From RPRB01 sp035543115 (lineage in GTDB: Bacteria > Myxococcota > Myxococcia > Myxococcales > Myxococcaceae), in assembly GCA_035543115.1 (NCBI GenBank), contig DATKKF010000066.1:47031-111030 (forward strand): a stretch of 64,000 nt of DNA, read 5' to 3'. The position numbers and the translations under genes are program-made. The stretch's first letter is position 1. Every line of letters begins with the position of its first letter. Under the pieces are notes generated by a model that worked only from the letters and a program-made list of their open reading frames with translations, was not told where the DNA came from and did no database searches. Below, piece by piece: positions 41,164-49,808 of the stretch.

Positions 41164-43206
41164 ATGCCCGTCCTCCGGATGCTGCTCCTCACCGCGATGC
41201 TCCCGGCCGCGCTGGCCAGCGGGGCCGAGCAGGACACAGCCCCGCTCCCGCACTCGGACCCGGCCGTCGCCCGGGCCATCGCCCGGGTCTATCCGTCACT
41301 GGTGCAGATCCACGTGCTCTCGACCTACAGCGAGGGTGGGCGAGAGAAGAAGGCCGGGGCCACCGGCTCCGGAGTGATCATCTCCGCAGAGGGGCACGTC
41401 ATCACCAACCACCACGTGGTCGGGCGGGCCACGTCCATCCGGGTCATCCTCCCGACCCGCGAGGAGCTGGAGGCGACCCTGGTGGGGACGGACCCGCTGA
41501 GCGACATCGCGGTGGTCAAGCTCGACGTCTCGCGGCGGCCGAAGGGCTCGGCGCCGCTCCCCACGGCGGCGTTCGGGCACTCCGAGGCGGTCCGGGTGGG
41601 TGACACGGTGCTGGCGATGGGCTGCCCGCTGGCGCTGTCCCAGGCGGTGACCCGGGGCATCGTGGCCAACGTCGACCTCCGCATCCCGCGGCCGATCGAG
41701 ATCGAGGGCGAGAACGTAGGCTCGGTGGTGAAGTGGATCGGCCACGACGCGCAGATCTTCCCCGGCAACTCCGGCGGCCCGCTGGTGAACCTGGACGGCG
41801 AGATCATCGGGATCAACGAGCTGGTGATGGGGCTCGGCGCCGCCATCCCCGCCGACCTCGCCAGCGCCGTCGCGCAGCAGCTCATCGCGAAGGGGAAGGT
41901 GGAGCGGGCCTGGACCGGGATGACCCTCCAGCCGCTGCTGAAGGACGCGCCGGCCTCGATGACCGGCGTGCTCGTCTCGGGGGTGCTGCCCGGGACCCCG
42001 GCGGACAAGGCGGGCGTCCAGCCCGGCGACCGCCTCGTGTCGGTCGAGGGACGGCCGGTGACGGTACGGTTCGAGACCCAGCTGCCGGCCTTCACCAACG
42101 AGCTGCTGCAGCGGACGCCGGGGAAGCCGCTCGCGGTGCAGCTGGTCCGCGGGACGAAGCAGCTCGAGCTGAAGCTCTCCCCGCTCGAGCGGGACGCGGC
42201 GCGGGGGCGAGAGACCGAGCTCAAGGAGTGGGGCATGACCTCCCGCCGGCTCACCCGGGTGGAGGCCATCGAGCTGCAGCGTCCGGACACCCGCGGGGTG
42301 CTGGTGGGCACGCTCCGGCCGGGCGGCCCGGCGGACAAGGCGGTGCCGGCCTTGCGCCGCGAGGACGTCATCGTCTCGGTGGCGGGCAAGCCGGTCGATT
42401 CGCCGGAGGCCCTGGCGAAGGCCACGGCGGACATCGTGCGCGCGGCGAAGGCGCCGGTTCCCACCATCGTCGGCTTCGAGCGGGGGGCGGAGAAGCAGCT
42501 CACCGTGGTGGAGGTGGGGATCCGGCCGCCGCAGGAGCCGCCGCAGGAGGCGCGGCGGGGCTGGCTGCCGGTGAGCACGCAGGTTCTCTCGCCGAAGCTC
42601 GCCACCGCGCTCGGGTACAAGGGGCGCAAGGGCGCGCGGGTCACCCAGATCCTCCCCGACGGCGACGGGAGCGGGCTCCGGGTCGGTGACGTGGTCACCA
42701 AGGTGGACGACGCGCTGGTCGAGGCGAGCGAGCCCCAGGACGCGGACGTGTTCGATGCGCTGCTCCGCGCCTACAAGCCGGGGAGCAAGGCGCTGCTCGC
42801 GGTCCTCCGCGACGGGAAGCCGATCGAGCTCCCGGTGACGCTCAAGGAGGCGCCGCGGCTGGAGAACGAGCTCCGGGTCTACGAGGACGTGACGCTCGAG
42901 TTCCATGCGCGGGACATCTCCTACCTCGATCGCGTGAAGCGCCGCTGGCCGAAGGAGACCACCGGGGCGCTGGTGAGCCAGGTAGACGCGGGCGGCTGGG
43001 CGTCGGTGGGCGGGCTCCGCACCGACGACCTGGTGCTGGCGGTCGACGGCAAGACGGTGCGCGAGGTGAAGGAGCTGGAACAGCTGCTCCGCGCGATGAA
43101 GGAGAAGAAGCCGGGCGAGGTTGTCTTCTTCGTCCGGCGCGGGGTGCAGACGCTGTTCGTCGAGGTGCAGCCCACCTGGGGCGAGACGAAGGAGGCCTCC
43201 CGATGA
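41164..43206 (+). CDS. HtrA/DegP-like serine protease with four PDZ domains
   Basis: 680 residues with signal peptide (cleaved near ALASG). The trypsin-like domain has its triad: His84 (TNHHVV), Asp114 (PLSDIAVV), Ser203 (PGNSGGPL). Four PDZ domains follow, beginning near AWTGMTLQPLL (about 250), EAIELQRPDTRGVLVG (375), VSTQVLSPKLATALGYKG (475) and TGALVSQVDAGGWASVGG (600). DegP normally has two. It is expected to be a periplasmic quality-control protease or signalling protease; the extra PDZ pair suggests binding of several substrate C-termini. The stop overlaps the start of its degenerate partner (ATGA). Confidence 0.92.
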   Translation: MPVLRMLLLTAMLPAALASGAEQDTAPLPHSDPAVARAIARVYPSLVQIHVLSTYSEGGREKKAGATGSGVIISAEGHVITNHHVVGRATSIRVILPTREELEATLVGTDPLSDIAVVKLDVSRRPKGSAPLPTAAFGHSEAVRVGDTVLAMGCPLALSQAVTRGIVANVDLRIPRPIEIEGENVGSVVKWIGHDAQIFPGNSGGPLVNLDGEIIGINELVMGLGAAIPADLASAVAQQLIAKGKVERAWTGMTLQPLLKDAPASMTGVLVSGVLPGTPADKAGVQPGDRLVSVEGRPVTVRFETQLPAFTNELLQRTPGKPLAVQLVRGTKQLELKLSPLERDAARGRETELKEWGMTSRRLTRVEAIELQRPDTRGVLVGTLRPGGPADKAVPALRREDVIVSVAGKPVDSPEALAKATADIVRAAKAPVPTIVGFERGAEKQLTVVEVGIRPPQEPPQEARRGWLPVSTQVLSPKLATALGYKGRKGARVTQILPDGDGSGLRVGDVVTKVDDALVEASEPQDADVFDALLRAYKPGSKALLAVLRDGKPIELPVTLKEAPRLENELRVYEDVTLEFHARDISYLDRVKRRWPKETTGALVSQVDAGGWASVGGLRTDDLVLAVDGKTVREVKELEQLLRAMKEKKPGEVVFFVRRGVQTLFVEVQPTWGETKEASR

Positions 43207-44009
43207 GCGGCGCCGGCGCCCTCGGGCTCATCGCCGTGCTGGTGACGGCGACCTCAGGGGACCTCGAGGCGACCGCACGCGCCACCGCCGAGCAGAGCGG
43301 GAAGGCGGTGGTGACCATCCGGCTGGTGCTGAAGCTCAAGCTCGGAGGCCAGGAGCACGAGCAGAAGATGGAGGTGCCGGGGGTGGTGATCGACCCCTCG
43401 GGGCTGACGGTGGCCAGCGCCTCCAGCATCGACCCGTCGGGCGCGATCCGCCGCATGGTGGACGCGCAGCGGCAGCGGGTGACGCTCGAGTCCGAGGTGA
43501 AGGAGACGGTGATCCTCCTCGAGGACGGGACCGAGCTCGACGCGGCGGTGGTCCTCAAGGACAGCGATCTGGACCTGGCCTTCATCCGGCCGCGTGACGC
43601 GGGGCTGAAGCTGTCCGCAGTCACGGTGAGGCCACGCTCCGGGACGGTGCCGCTCCTGACGCGCGTCTTCGTCCTCGGTCGACTGGGAAAGCTGGGAAGC
43701 CGGGCGCTGGCGGTGGCCACCGGCGAGGTGCGGGCGTACGTGCGCGGACCCGCGCCGTACTACGTGACCGATGGCGAGACCTCGAGCTTCGTGGGCTCGC
43801 TGGCGTACACCGCGGACGGCGTCCCGCTCGGGTTCCTCGTGAAGCGCTTCGCCACCAGCATCGATGCGCAGGCGGGCGGGCGCGGGTCGGACTCGGTGAT
43901 GACGGTGCTCCGTCCAGTGGACAAGGTGGTGGAGCTGGCGGCGCAGGCGAGGAACATCGCGCCCGCCGCCCCGGCGGCCGGCGCTCTGCCCGAGCCCCCG
44001 TCGAAATGA
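43203..44009 (+). CDS. Protease-dead trypsin-like paralogue paired with HtrA
   Basis: 268 residues with a signal-like N-terminus (GALGLIAVLVTATSG). It follows the HtrA protease domain in outline: VVIDPSGLTVASASSID aligns with VIISAEGHVITNHHVV, so the catalytic His is Ser; DSDLDLAFI keeps the Asp position; and SSFVGSLAYTADGVPLGFLV replaces GNSGGPLVN.DGEIIGIN, so the Ser motif is lost. No PDZ domain. An inactive partner or regulator of the upstream protease is likely, given the ATGA coupling; mechanism unknown. Confidence 0.75.
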   Translation: MSGAGALGLIAVLVTATSGDLEATARATAEQSGKAVVTIRLVLKLKLGGQEHEQKMEVPGVVIDPSGLTVASASSIDPSGAIRRMVDAQRQRVTLESEVKETVILLEDGTELDAAVVLKDSDLDLAFIRPRDAGLKLSAVTVRPRSGTVPLLTRVFVLGRLGKLGSRALAVATGEVRAYVRGPAPYYVTDGETSSFVGSLAYTADGVPLGFLVKRFATSIDAQAGGRGSDSVMTVLRPVDKVVELAAQARNIAPAAPAAGALPEPPSK

Positions 44010-44018
44010 GAAATGATT

Positions 44019-44040
44019 CCTGCTCTCCGTGAGAAGCAGG
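44019..44040 (+). terminator. Hairpin between convergent genes, possible bidirectional terminator
   Basis: CCTGCT-CTC - CGT - GAG-A-AGCAGG: a nine-pair stem with one bulged A, 9 nt after the pseudo-protease stop and 40 nt before the end of the opposite gene. No clear T-run on the plus side (TCGGTGG follows); on the minus side it is followed by AATCATTT. A shared terminator is plausible. Confidence 0.4.
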
Positions 44041-44080
44041 TCGGTGGTGAGTCCAGTGCATCTCCAGCGGCTGCCGCCAG

Positions 44081-46195
44081 TCAGTCGTCGTCCGCCACCG
44101 GCTCCGCGTCCTCGGCCGGCGCCACCAGGCCGGACCGCCGAAGCTCCGCCTTCAGCGCATCGACCGACCGCGCCGGCAGGGTGCAGGTGAAGTTCCTGCA
44201 CAGGTAGGCGGCGAGATCGGCTCCGGCGGCCGTCTTCCCCTCGGCGAGCTCGGAGAGCAGCGCAGGCGCCGCTCCCGGCTCGAAGGCGGCCACCGAGAGC
44301 GTCGGGGAGTAGGTCCTTCCGAGCAGGGCGAGGAACGGTCCCTGTGCGCGCGCGGCCCCGACCAGCGCCACGTCGGGGGCTCCGTCCGCGAGCAGGTCTG
44401 CCGCGCACCACAGGTGCCCGTAGGCGAACGGGTTCGCCAGCGCCGCGTCGCGCATCCGCGAGAGGTACGCCTCGGCGCGGGCGAGGTAGGCGTGGCGGCC
44501 GGTCACCGCGGCCAGGACGAGGTTCGCCTCGGTGAGGAGGCTCGCGCCCGACGGCACCGCGTTGTCGTGTAGCGCGTACGCCTCCACCACCAGATCCGCC
44601 TGTCCGCGCGGGGCGGTCCGGTAGGCCCGGTGCTCCTCGTCCCAGAAGCGCTCCTGCGCTCCGTCGGCGAGCTGCACTGCCGCCTCGAGCCAGCGCGGCT
44701 CGAACGTCGCCTGGTAGAGCGCGACCAGCCCCGCGGCCAGCCCTCCCCAGTCCTCGAGGAAGGCGTCCACCTTGCTGGCCCCGTCCTGGTGCACACGAAA
44801 CAGCCGTCCGCCCTGGAGCTGCCGACCGAGCACCGCGCCCGCCGCACCCGCCGCGCGCTCCGCCCACTCCGGTCGCTCGAACACCCGCGAGGCGAAGGCG
44901 AGCCCGCGGATCATCAGCCCGTTCCACCCCGCCAGCACCTTGTCGTCCCGCCCCGGCGGCACCCGCTTCGACCGCTCGGCGAGGAGCCGCGCGCGGACGC
45001 CGTCCAGCCAGCGCCCCGTGTCGTCCTCGGTGCTCCCGGTGGCACGCGCCAGCTCCGCCAGCGGCACCCGGCGCTCGAGCACGCTGCGCCCGTGCTCGAA
45101 GGTCCCCTGCGCCGTGACCCCGAACGCCGCGGCCGCCCGCCGCCCATCCTCCGGCCCCAGCACCGCCTCGAGCTCGGCCGGGCTCCAGACGAAGTACTTC
45201 CCCTCCTCGCCCTCGCTGTCGGCGTCCTGCGTGGCGTGGAACGCGCCGGCCGCGTCGGTCATCTCCCGCCCCAGCCACTCCACCAGCCGCGACGCGCTCT
45301 CCACCCACTTCTCGTGCGCCGAGATCTGCTGCGCCTCTGCGAGCAGGTGCAGGAGCAGCGCGATGTCGTAGAGCATCTTCTCGAAGTGTGGCACCCGCCA
45401 GAAGCGGTCCACGCTGTAGCGGTGGAAGCCGCCTCCGAGCTGGTCGTGGATGCCGCCGGTCACCATCCGCTCGAGCGAGTGGAGCGCACCCTCGCGCAGC
45501 GCCCCGTTCCCGCTCCGCCGCCACCCCCGGAGCAGCAGCGCGAGCCCCATGGTGTTCGGGAACTTTGGCGCCCCGCCGAAGCCGCCCTCGACCGGGTCCA
45601 GCGCCCGGGCCAGCGCCTTCCCCGCCGCCACCACGTCGTCGCCCGAGACGGGGGTGACGAGCGTGCCGAGCCCGTAGGTCGCGAGCTGGCGCAGGCCTTC
45701 CTTGAACTCGCCGGCCTGGGCCTGCACCTGGTCGCGCTTCTCGGTCCAGGCCTGCGACAGCGCCTCGAGCAGCATCCCGAATGAGGGCAACCCGTGGCGC
45801 GGCTCGGGCGGGAAGTAGGTCCCCCCATAGAACGGCACCAGGTCCGGGGTGAGGAACACCGTCAGCGGCCATCCGCCCTGCCCACCCATCAGCTGCACCA
45901 CGCCCTGGTAGACCTGGTCCAGGTCGGGCCGCTCCTCGCGGTCCACCTTTACGTTCACGAAGTGCGCGTTCATCCGCTGCGCGGTGTCCGGGTCCTCGAA
46001 GGACTCGTGGGCCATCACGTGGCACCAGTGGCAGGCCGAGTAGCCGATGGAGAGGAGGATGGGCCGCTGCTCGTCACGCGCCCGCCGGAGCGGCTCGTCG
46101 CCCCAGGGGTACCAGTCCACCGGGTTCGTCGCGTGCTGGCGAAGGTACGGCGACGACTCGGCAGCGAGTCGGTTACGGCGGCCGGGCGGGTGCAT
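44081..46195 (-). CDS. Thioredoxin-domain protein, DUF255/SPATA20 (YyaL) family
   Basis: 704 residues. It begins RNRLAAESSPYLRQHATNPVDWYPWGDEPLRRA, with SIGYSACHWCHVMAHESFEDP giving a CHWC thioredoxin-type site (Cys55, Cys58). The remaining 500 residues form an (alpha/alpha)6-like barrel (GGIHDQLGGGFHRYSVDRFWRVPHFEKMLYD, DADSEGEEGKYFVWSP, DDKVLAGWNGLMIRGLA). The family is widespread, from bacteria to mammals, and poorly characterised; it resembles glycan epimerases or isomerases in its second part. ATG at 46195 chosen; upstream ATGs exist. The last 15 residues are acidic. Confidence 0.9.
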   Translation of the reverse strand: MHPPGRRNRLAAESSPYLRQHATNPVDWYPWGDEPLRRARDEQRPILLSIGYSACHWCHVMAHESFEDPDTAQRMNAHFVNVKVDREERPDLDQVYQGVVQLMGGQGGWPLTVFLTPDLVPFYGGTYFPPEPRHGLPSFGMLLEALSQAWTEKRDQVQAQAGEFKEGLRQLATYGLGTLVTPVSGDDVVAAGKALARALDPVEGGFGGAPKFPNTMGLALLLRGWRRSGNGALREGALHSLERMVTGGIHDQLGGGFHRYSVDRFWRVPHFEKMLYDIALLLHLLAEAQQISAHEKWVESASRLVEWLGREMTDAAGAFHATQDADSEGEEGKYFVWSPAELEAVLGPEDGRRAAAAFGVTAQGTFEHGRSVLERRVPLAELARATGSTEDDTGRWLDGVRARLLAERSKRVPPGRDDKVLAGWNGLMIRGLAFASRVFERPEWAERAAGAAGAVLGRQLQGGRLFRVHQDGASKVDAFLEDWGGLAAGLVALYQATFEPRWLEAAVQLADGAQERFWDEEHRAYRTAPRGQADLVVEAYALHDNAVPSGASLLTEANLVLAAVTGRHAYLARAEAYLSRMRDAALANPFAYGHLWCAADLLADGAPDVALVGAARAQGPFLALLGRTYSPTLSVAAFEPGAAPALLSELAEGKTAAGADLAAYLCRNFTCTLPARSVDALKAELRRSGLVAPAEDAEPVADDD

Positions 46196-46342
46196 GGGGC
46201 AGCCCATAAGGCCCGAGCCCATCCGCCTGCAACCGCCCACCTGACGGCGGGCACGTCAATGCCCCTTTGGGACCATCTCGCCGCGCTGGCGTCCGGGCAC
46301 CGGGTGAGCGCAGCGTGCCGGGTGCCACGACAAGGAGCTTCC

Positions 46343-46978
46343 ATGTCCCCGAGGTTCTCCCGGGTCTGCACCGCCCTCCTCACGCTCGCGCTCGCCGGCT
46401 GCACCGCCAGCACACGCTTCGTCAACACCTGGAAGGAGCCGGACGCCGCCCCGCTCTCGGTCAAGCCGGGCGACCTGGTCATCGCCATGGTCATCAGCAA
46501 GGAGGAGACCACGCGCCGGACTGGTGAGGATCTCCTGGGCGAGGAGCTGCGGCAGCGCGGGCTCCGTCCCATCCCCTCCTTCAGCCTCATCCCCACCGAC
46601 CAGGTCGGCGACCGGGAGAAGGCCGCGGCGGCCATCCAGGACTCCGGAGCGGTGGCGCTCTTCGCCATGCGCCCCATCGCGGTGAACAAGCAGCAGACCT
46701 ACGTGCCGCCCACCTACACCGGCTCAGGTCCCTACGGCGGCTGGGGCCCGTACTACGGCTACGGCTGGAGCTCGGCGTACAGCCCCGGCTACGTGGTGAC
46801 CGACACGGTGGTCCGCGTGGAGACGCTGGTGTTCGACCTGCGGCAGAACAGGCTCCTCTGGGTCGGGACGAGCGAGACCACCAACCCCGAGCGACTCGAC
46901 GAGTTCATGCGAGATCTGGTCAAGGCCGCCGGCGCCGAGATGCGGCGGGTGGGCGTCATCACCGCACCCGCCTCCTGA
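46343..46978 (+). CDS. DUF4136-like lipoprotein
   Basis: 211 residues. AAGGAG 5 nt before the ATG. Signal peptide with lipobox ALAGC (Cys20), then STRFVNTWKEPDAAPLSVKPGDLVIAMVISKEETTRRTGEDLLGEELRQRG. A Gly/Tyr/Pro-rich insert (GPYGGWGPYYGYGWSSAYSPGY) lies about 128-150, and VETLVFDLRQNRLLWVGTSETTNP follows. This order matches DUF4136-type lipoproteins of unknown function. Divergent from the DUF255 gene across 147 nt. Confidence 0.75.
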   Translation: MSPRFSRVCTALLTLALAGCTASTRFVNTWKEPDAAPLSVKPGDLVIAMVISKEETTRRTGEDLLGEELRQRGLRPIPSFSLIPTDQVGDREKAAAAIQDSGAVALFAMRPIAVNKQQTYVPPTYTGSGPYGGWGPYYGYGWSSAYSPGYVVTDTVVRVETLVFDLRQNRLLWVGTSETTNPERLDEFMRDLVKAAGAEMRRVGVITAPAS

Positions 46979-47032
46979 CGGCCCGGCCCCGACCGCCGGC
47001 CGTCCCTTCGTCGGAGTCTGGCACGATGGGGC

Positions 47033-48964
47033 ATGGCCGCCGCTCCGCTCGGACCCGAGCACTTCGAACTCCTACGTCAGCTCCTGGTGCTCGAGCGGCG
47101 CTCGGAGGAGCAGCGGCTGGCCAGCGAACGCTCCCAGCTCACCCAGGGCGAGCGCGAGGCGCGGGGCCTCTCCGCCGGGGACCTCGAGGCCATCGACGAG
47201 GACGTGGGCCTCGGGGGCCGTTTTCTGGTGACCCTGGCCCGCGCCGGCGGAGTCCCCTGGCGCAACCCGTTTGGCCCGGGGGACGTCGTGGAGGCCCGGC
47301 CCCGGCGCGCCGAGGTGGCGCCGCCCGAGCGTGCGCTGGTTGTCCGCGGCGGGCGAGACCGCGCCCAGCTGGCGTTCGATCGCCCTCCGCCCGACTTCGT
47401 CCGCAGCGGCCGGCTGGTGCTGGACCTGGTCGCCGACGACGTGACGTTCGGGCGCACCGACACCGCAGTGGTCGAGGTGGCAGCAGGAGACCGGGGTGCC
47501 CCGAGGCGCCGGCGCGACGTGCTCCTCGGCAAGGAGTCCCCGCGGTTCGAGCCGGAGCACCCGCCCGAGGGCATCGAGCCGCTCAACCCCGAGCAGCGCA
47601 GCGCCGTGGAGCACGCCCTCGCCGCCCGCGACCTCTTCTGCGTCCATGGCCCGCCCGGCACCGGCAAGAGCACCGTGCTCGCCGCGGTGGCCCGGAACGC
47701 GGTGGCTCGCCACGGGCGCATCCTCGGCACCGCGGCGAGCAACGCGGCGGTGGACCACCTGGTGGAGCTGTGCCTCGCCGAGGGTCTCCGCGTGGTGCGC
47801 GTGGGCCACCCGGCGCGCGTCTCGCCGCGGCTCGTCGAGCACACCCTGGACGTCCGGGTGGAGCAGCACCCGGACCGGGCGCTCGCGCGGCAGCTCTTCG
47901 ACGACGCCTTCGAGCTCCTCGGCCACGCCCGGAAGCAGCGGCAGCGCGGCCGGAGCCGCGAGCGCTTCGCCAACGCCCGCTCGGCGCAGGCCGAGGCCCG
48001 CGCGCTCATGGACGACGCCCGGGCCCTGGAGCGGAAGGCGGTGCGCGACGTGCTCGAGGGAGCGGACGTGCTCTGCGCCACGCTCACCGCGCTCGGCGGA
48101 GCCCCGCTCTCCTCGCTGCGCTTCCCGCTGGCGCTGGTGGACGAGGCCACGCAGGCGACCGAGCCGCTCACCCTCCTCGCCTTCCTCCGGGCCGAGCGGG
48201 TGGTCCTCGCCGGCGACCACCGGCAGCTCCCGCCCACCATCCTCTCGCAGGAGGCCGCGGCCGGCGGACTCGCCACCAGCCTCTTCGAGCGGCTGCTCGC
48301 GCTCCATGGCGAGCCGGTGCGACAGATGCTCCGCGAGCAGTACCGGATGAATGCCGAGCTGATGGAGCTCCCGTCGCGGGCATTCTACGGTGGCGAGCTC
48401 CGCGCCCATCCCTCCGTGGCCGACCGGACGCTCTCCACGGTGCTCCCCGGCACGTCGCTCGACGCCCCGCCGCTCCTCTTCCTCGACTCGGCCGGGAAGG
48501 GCTGGGAGGAGGTCGCGCCCGAGGGGAGCGAGAGCCTGGAGAACCCGGGCGAGGCGGAGGTGGTGCTGGCCCGGGCCCGCGCCCTGCTCGCCGCGGGCCT
48601 CCTGCCGGGGCAGATCGCGGTCATCACCCCGTACCGCGCGCAGGCGGCGCGGATGGGCCCGCTGCTCGAACCGCTGGGCATCGAGGTGGACACGGTGGAC
48701 GCCTTTCAGGGCCGCGAGGCCGAGGCGGTGCTGGTGAGCTGTGTCCGGAGCAACACGGAAGGGCGGCTGGGCTTCCTCACCGACCTGCGCCGGATGAACG
48801 TGGCGCTGACCCGGGCAAAGGTGCACACCTTCGTGGTGGGTGACAGCGCCACCCTCGGCGGCCACCCCTTCTATGCCCGGCTCATCGAGCGCGCCCAGTC
48901 GCTCGGTGGATACCGGAGCGCCTGGGAATGGACGGAGCCCAAAGACGCTGCAAAGTTTGCATAG
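47033..48964 (+). CDS. Superfamily 1 helicase, UPF1/IGHMBP2-like
   Basis: 643 residues. An N-terminal OB-like part (about 60-160) precedes the helicase core: Q-motif region LNPEQRSAVEHAL, Walker A GPPGTGKST (206-213), motif Ia TAASNAAVDHL, Walker B as VDEATQATEP, motif III GDHRQLPPT, REQYRMNAELMELPSRAFYGG, VITPYRAQAARM, DAFQGREAEAVLVSCVRSN and RRMNVALTRAK. This is the SF1B IGHMBP2/Smubp-2 type, a 5'-3' RNA/DNA helicase. Role in bacteria unclear; possibly RNA surveillance or DNA repair. A hairpin spans its stop codon. Confidence 0.93.
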   Translation: MAAAPLGPEHFELLRQLLVLERRSEEQRLASERSQLTQGEREARGLSAGDLEAIDEDVGLGGRFLVTLARAGGVPWRNPFGPGDVVEARPRRAEVAPPERALVVRGGRDRAQLAFDRPPPDFVRSGRLVLDLVADDVTFGRTDTAVVEVAAGDRGAPRRRRDVLLGKESPRFEPEHPPEGIEPLNPEQRSAVEHALAARDLFCVHGPPGTGKSTVLAAVARNAVARHGRILGTAASNAAVDHLVELCLAEGLRVVRVGHPARVSPRLVEHTLDVRVEQHPDRALARQLFDDAFELLGHARKQRQRGRSRERFANARSAQAEARALMDDARALERKAVRDVLEGADVLCATLTALGGAPLSSLRFPLALVDEATQATEPLTLLAFLRAERVVLAGDHRQLPPTILSQEAAAGGLATSLFERLLALHGEPVRQMLREQYRMNAELMELPSRAFYGGELRAHPSVADRTLSTVLPGTSLDAPPLLFLDSAGKGWEEVAPEGSESLENPGEAEVVLARARALLAAGLLPGQIAVITPYRAQAARMGPLLEPLGIEVDTVDAFQGREAEAVLVSCVRSNTEGRLGFLTDLRRMNVALTRAKVHTFVVGDSATLGGHPFYARLIERAQSLGGYRSAWEWTEPKDAAKFA

Positions 48965-48993
48965 CAGCGTCTGCGGACTGCCAATTCGCGAAT
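48943..48993 (+). promoter_or_regulatory. 9-bp hairpin across the helicase stop plus a 10-bp palindrome
   Basis: AGACGCTGC (48943-48951) and GCAGCGTCT (48964-48972) are perfect inverted repeats with a 12-nt loop; the helicase stop TAG lies at the end of the loop. Twelve bases further on, ATTCGCGAAT (48984-48993) is a perfect palindrome. The first may be a terminator-like hairpin without T-tract; the second looks like an operator core upstream of the small gene at 49073. Confidence 0.4.
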
Positions 48994-49072
48994 GGTGGCG
49001 GGCTTTGCAACTCGGCGTCTTCACGGGGTGTTCTCCCGGCATGGACCCTGCTTCGAGGTGACGAAAGGCGCG

Positions 49073-49267
49073 ATGGACTCGACTCCTGACAGCCCAGATC
49101 TGCCCCTCGTCCGGCAGGAGGAGGACATGTGGATCCTCCGGGTGGAGACCAACGGGAAGGTGCAGGAGTACCGGTGCGGCAGCGAGGTCCAGGCGCGCGC
49201 GCTGGCGATTCTCCTGCTGCCGAGCTCCGCGGACCCGACGCCGGAGGGCGGCCGGTCGCTCTCCTGA
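49073..49267 (+). CDS. Small hypothetical protein
   Basis: 64 residues from an ATG with AAAGG 4 nt upstream. An acidic, Pro-containing N-terminus (DSTPDSPDLPLVRQEED) leads to a compact part, MWILRVETNGKVQEYRCGSEVQARALAILL. No membrane segment. Not recognised. It could also start at an ATG at 48992, but the added segment is not protein-like. Its own promoter probably lies in the less GC-rich stretch after the helicase gene. Confidence 0.5.
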   Translation: MDSTPDSPDLPLVRQEEDMWILRVETNGKVQEYRCGSEVQARALAILLLPSSADPTPEGGRSLS

Positions 49268-49275
49268 GCCGCTGA

Positions 49276-49770
49276 TCAGCCCACGCGGGCGACCGGCGCG
49301 TCCAGGCCCGGTTCGGGCACGTCCCAGCGCGGCGCGCGGGAGCGGCCGAGCGCCTCGAGCTTCCGCCGGGCCGGGAACACGAAGAAGCGGAGCAGCAAGA
49401 GCTGTCCGAAGGTGAAGACGCAGACGTCCGAGACCAGCTTCGCCAGCACCACCGGCACGCCCAGGCGGTCGGCGAGGGTCCGCACCAGCGCGGCGTGCAC
49501 CAGCATGCCGGCCATCGTCCCGGCGAGGAACCGAAGCGCCTCCGGCAGCAGGGCGGTCGCCGAGCTGCGGAACGCGAAGCGGCGATTGCCCAGGAAGGCG
49601 ACGGTGCTCCCCACCGCGACGCCGAGCATCGCGCCCTCGGCGCTCGAGGCGTGCAGCCAGCGCATCGCACCGAGCAGGACGCCCACGTCGACGAGCGTGG
49701 CCACGGCGCCGACCATGAGGCTCGGCACCGCCCAGGAGCGCAGGGACCCTCCGCCGCCGCGTGGACGCAT
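49276..49770 (-). CDS. GtrA-family membrane protein
   Basis: 164 residues, four helices: PSLMVGAVATLVDVGVLLGAM, GAMLGVAVGSTVAFLGNRRFAF, LRFLAGTMAGMLVHAALVRTLAD and VVLAKLVSDVCVFTFGQLLLLRFFVFP. VGSTVAFLGNRRFAFR and the final RFFVFPxR are hallmarks of GtrA. Relatives flip lipid-linked sugars or assist glycosyltransferases. Last gene of the ttcA-TerB-PhnD-like operon (38-nt gap), an unusual context. Confidence 0.85.
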   Translation of the reverse strand: MRPRGGGGSLRSWAVPSLMVGAVATLVDVGVLLGAMRWLHASSAEGAMLGVAVGSTVAFLGNRRFAFRSSATALLPEALRFLAGTMAGMLVHAALVRTLADRLGVPVVLAKLVSDVCVFTFGQLLLLRFFVFPARRKLEALGRSRAPRWDVPEPGLDAPVARVG

Positions 49771-49808
49771 CGTGGACTGGTGGACGTAGCAGGACGGTTG
49801 GGGAGCGT

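Noticed and set aside
46228..46330. Terminator or attenuator from GC-rich repeats (GGCACC ... GGTGCC) before the DUF4136 gene
   Set aside because: The 6-bp arms are separated by about 20 nt with mismatching inner bases; not convincing in this background.
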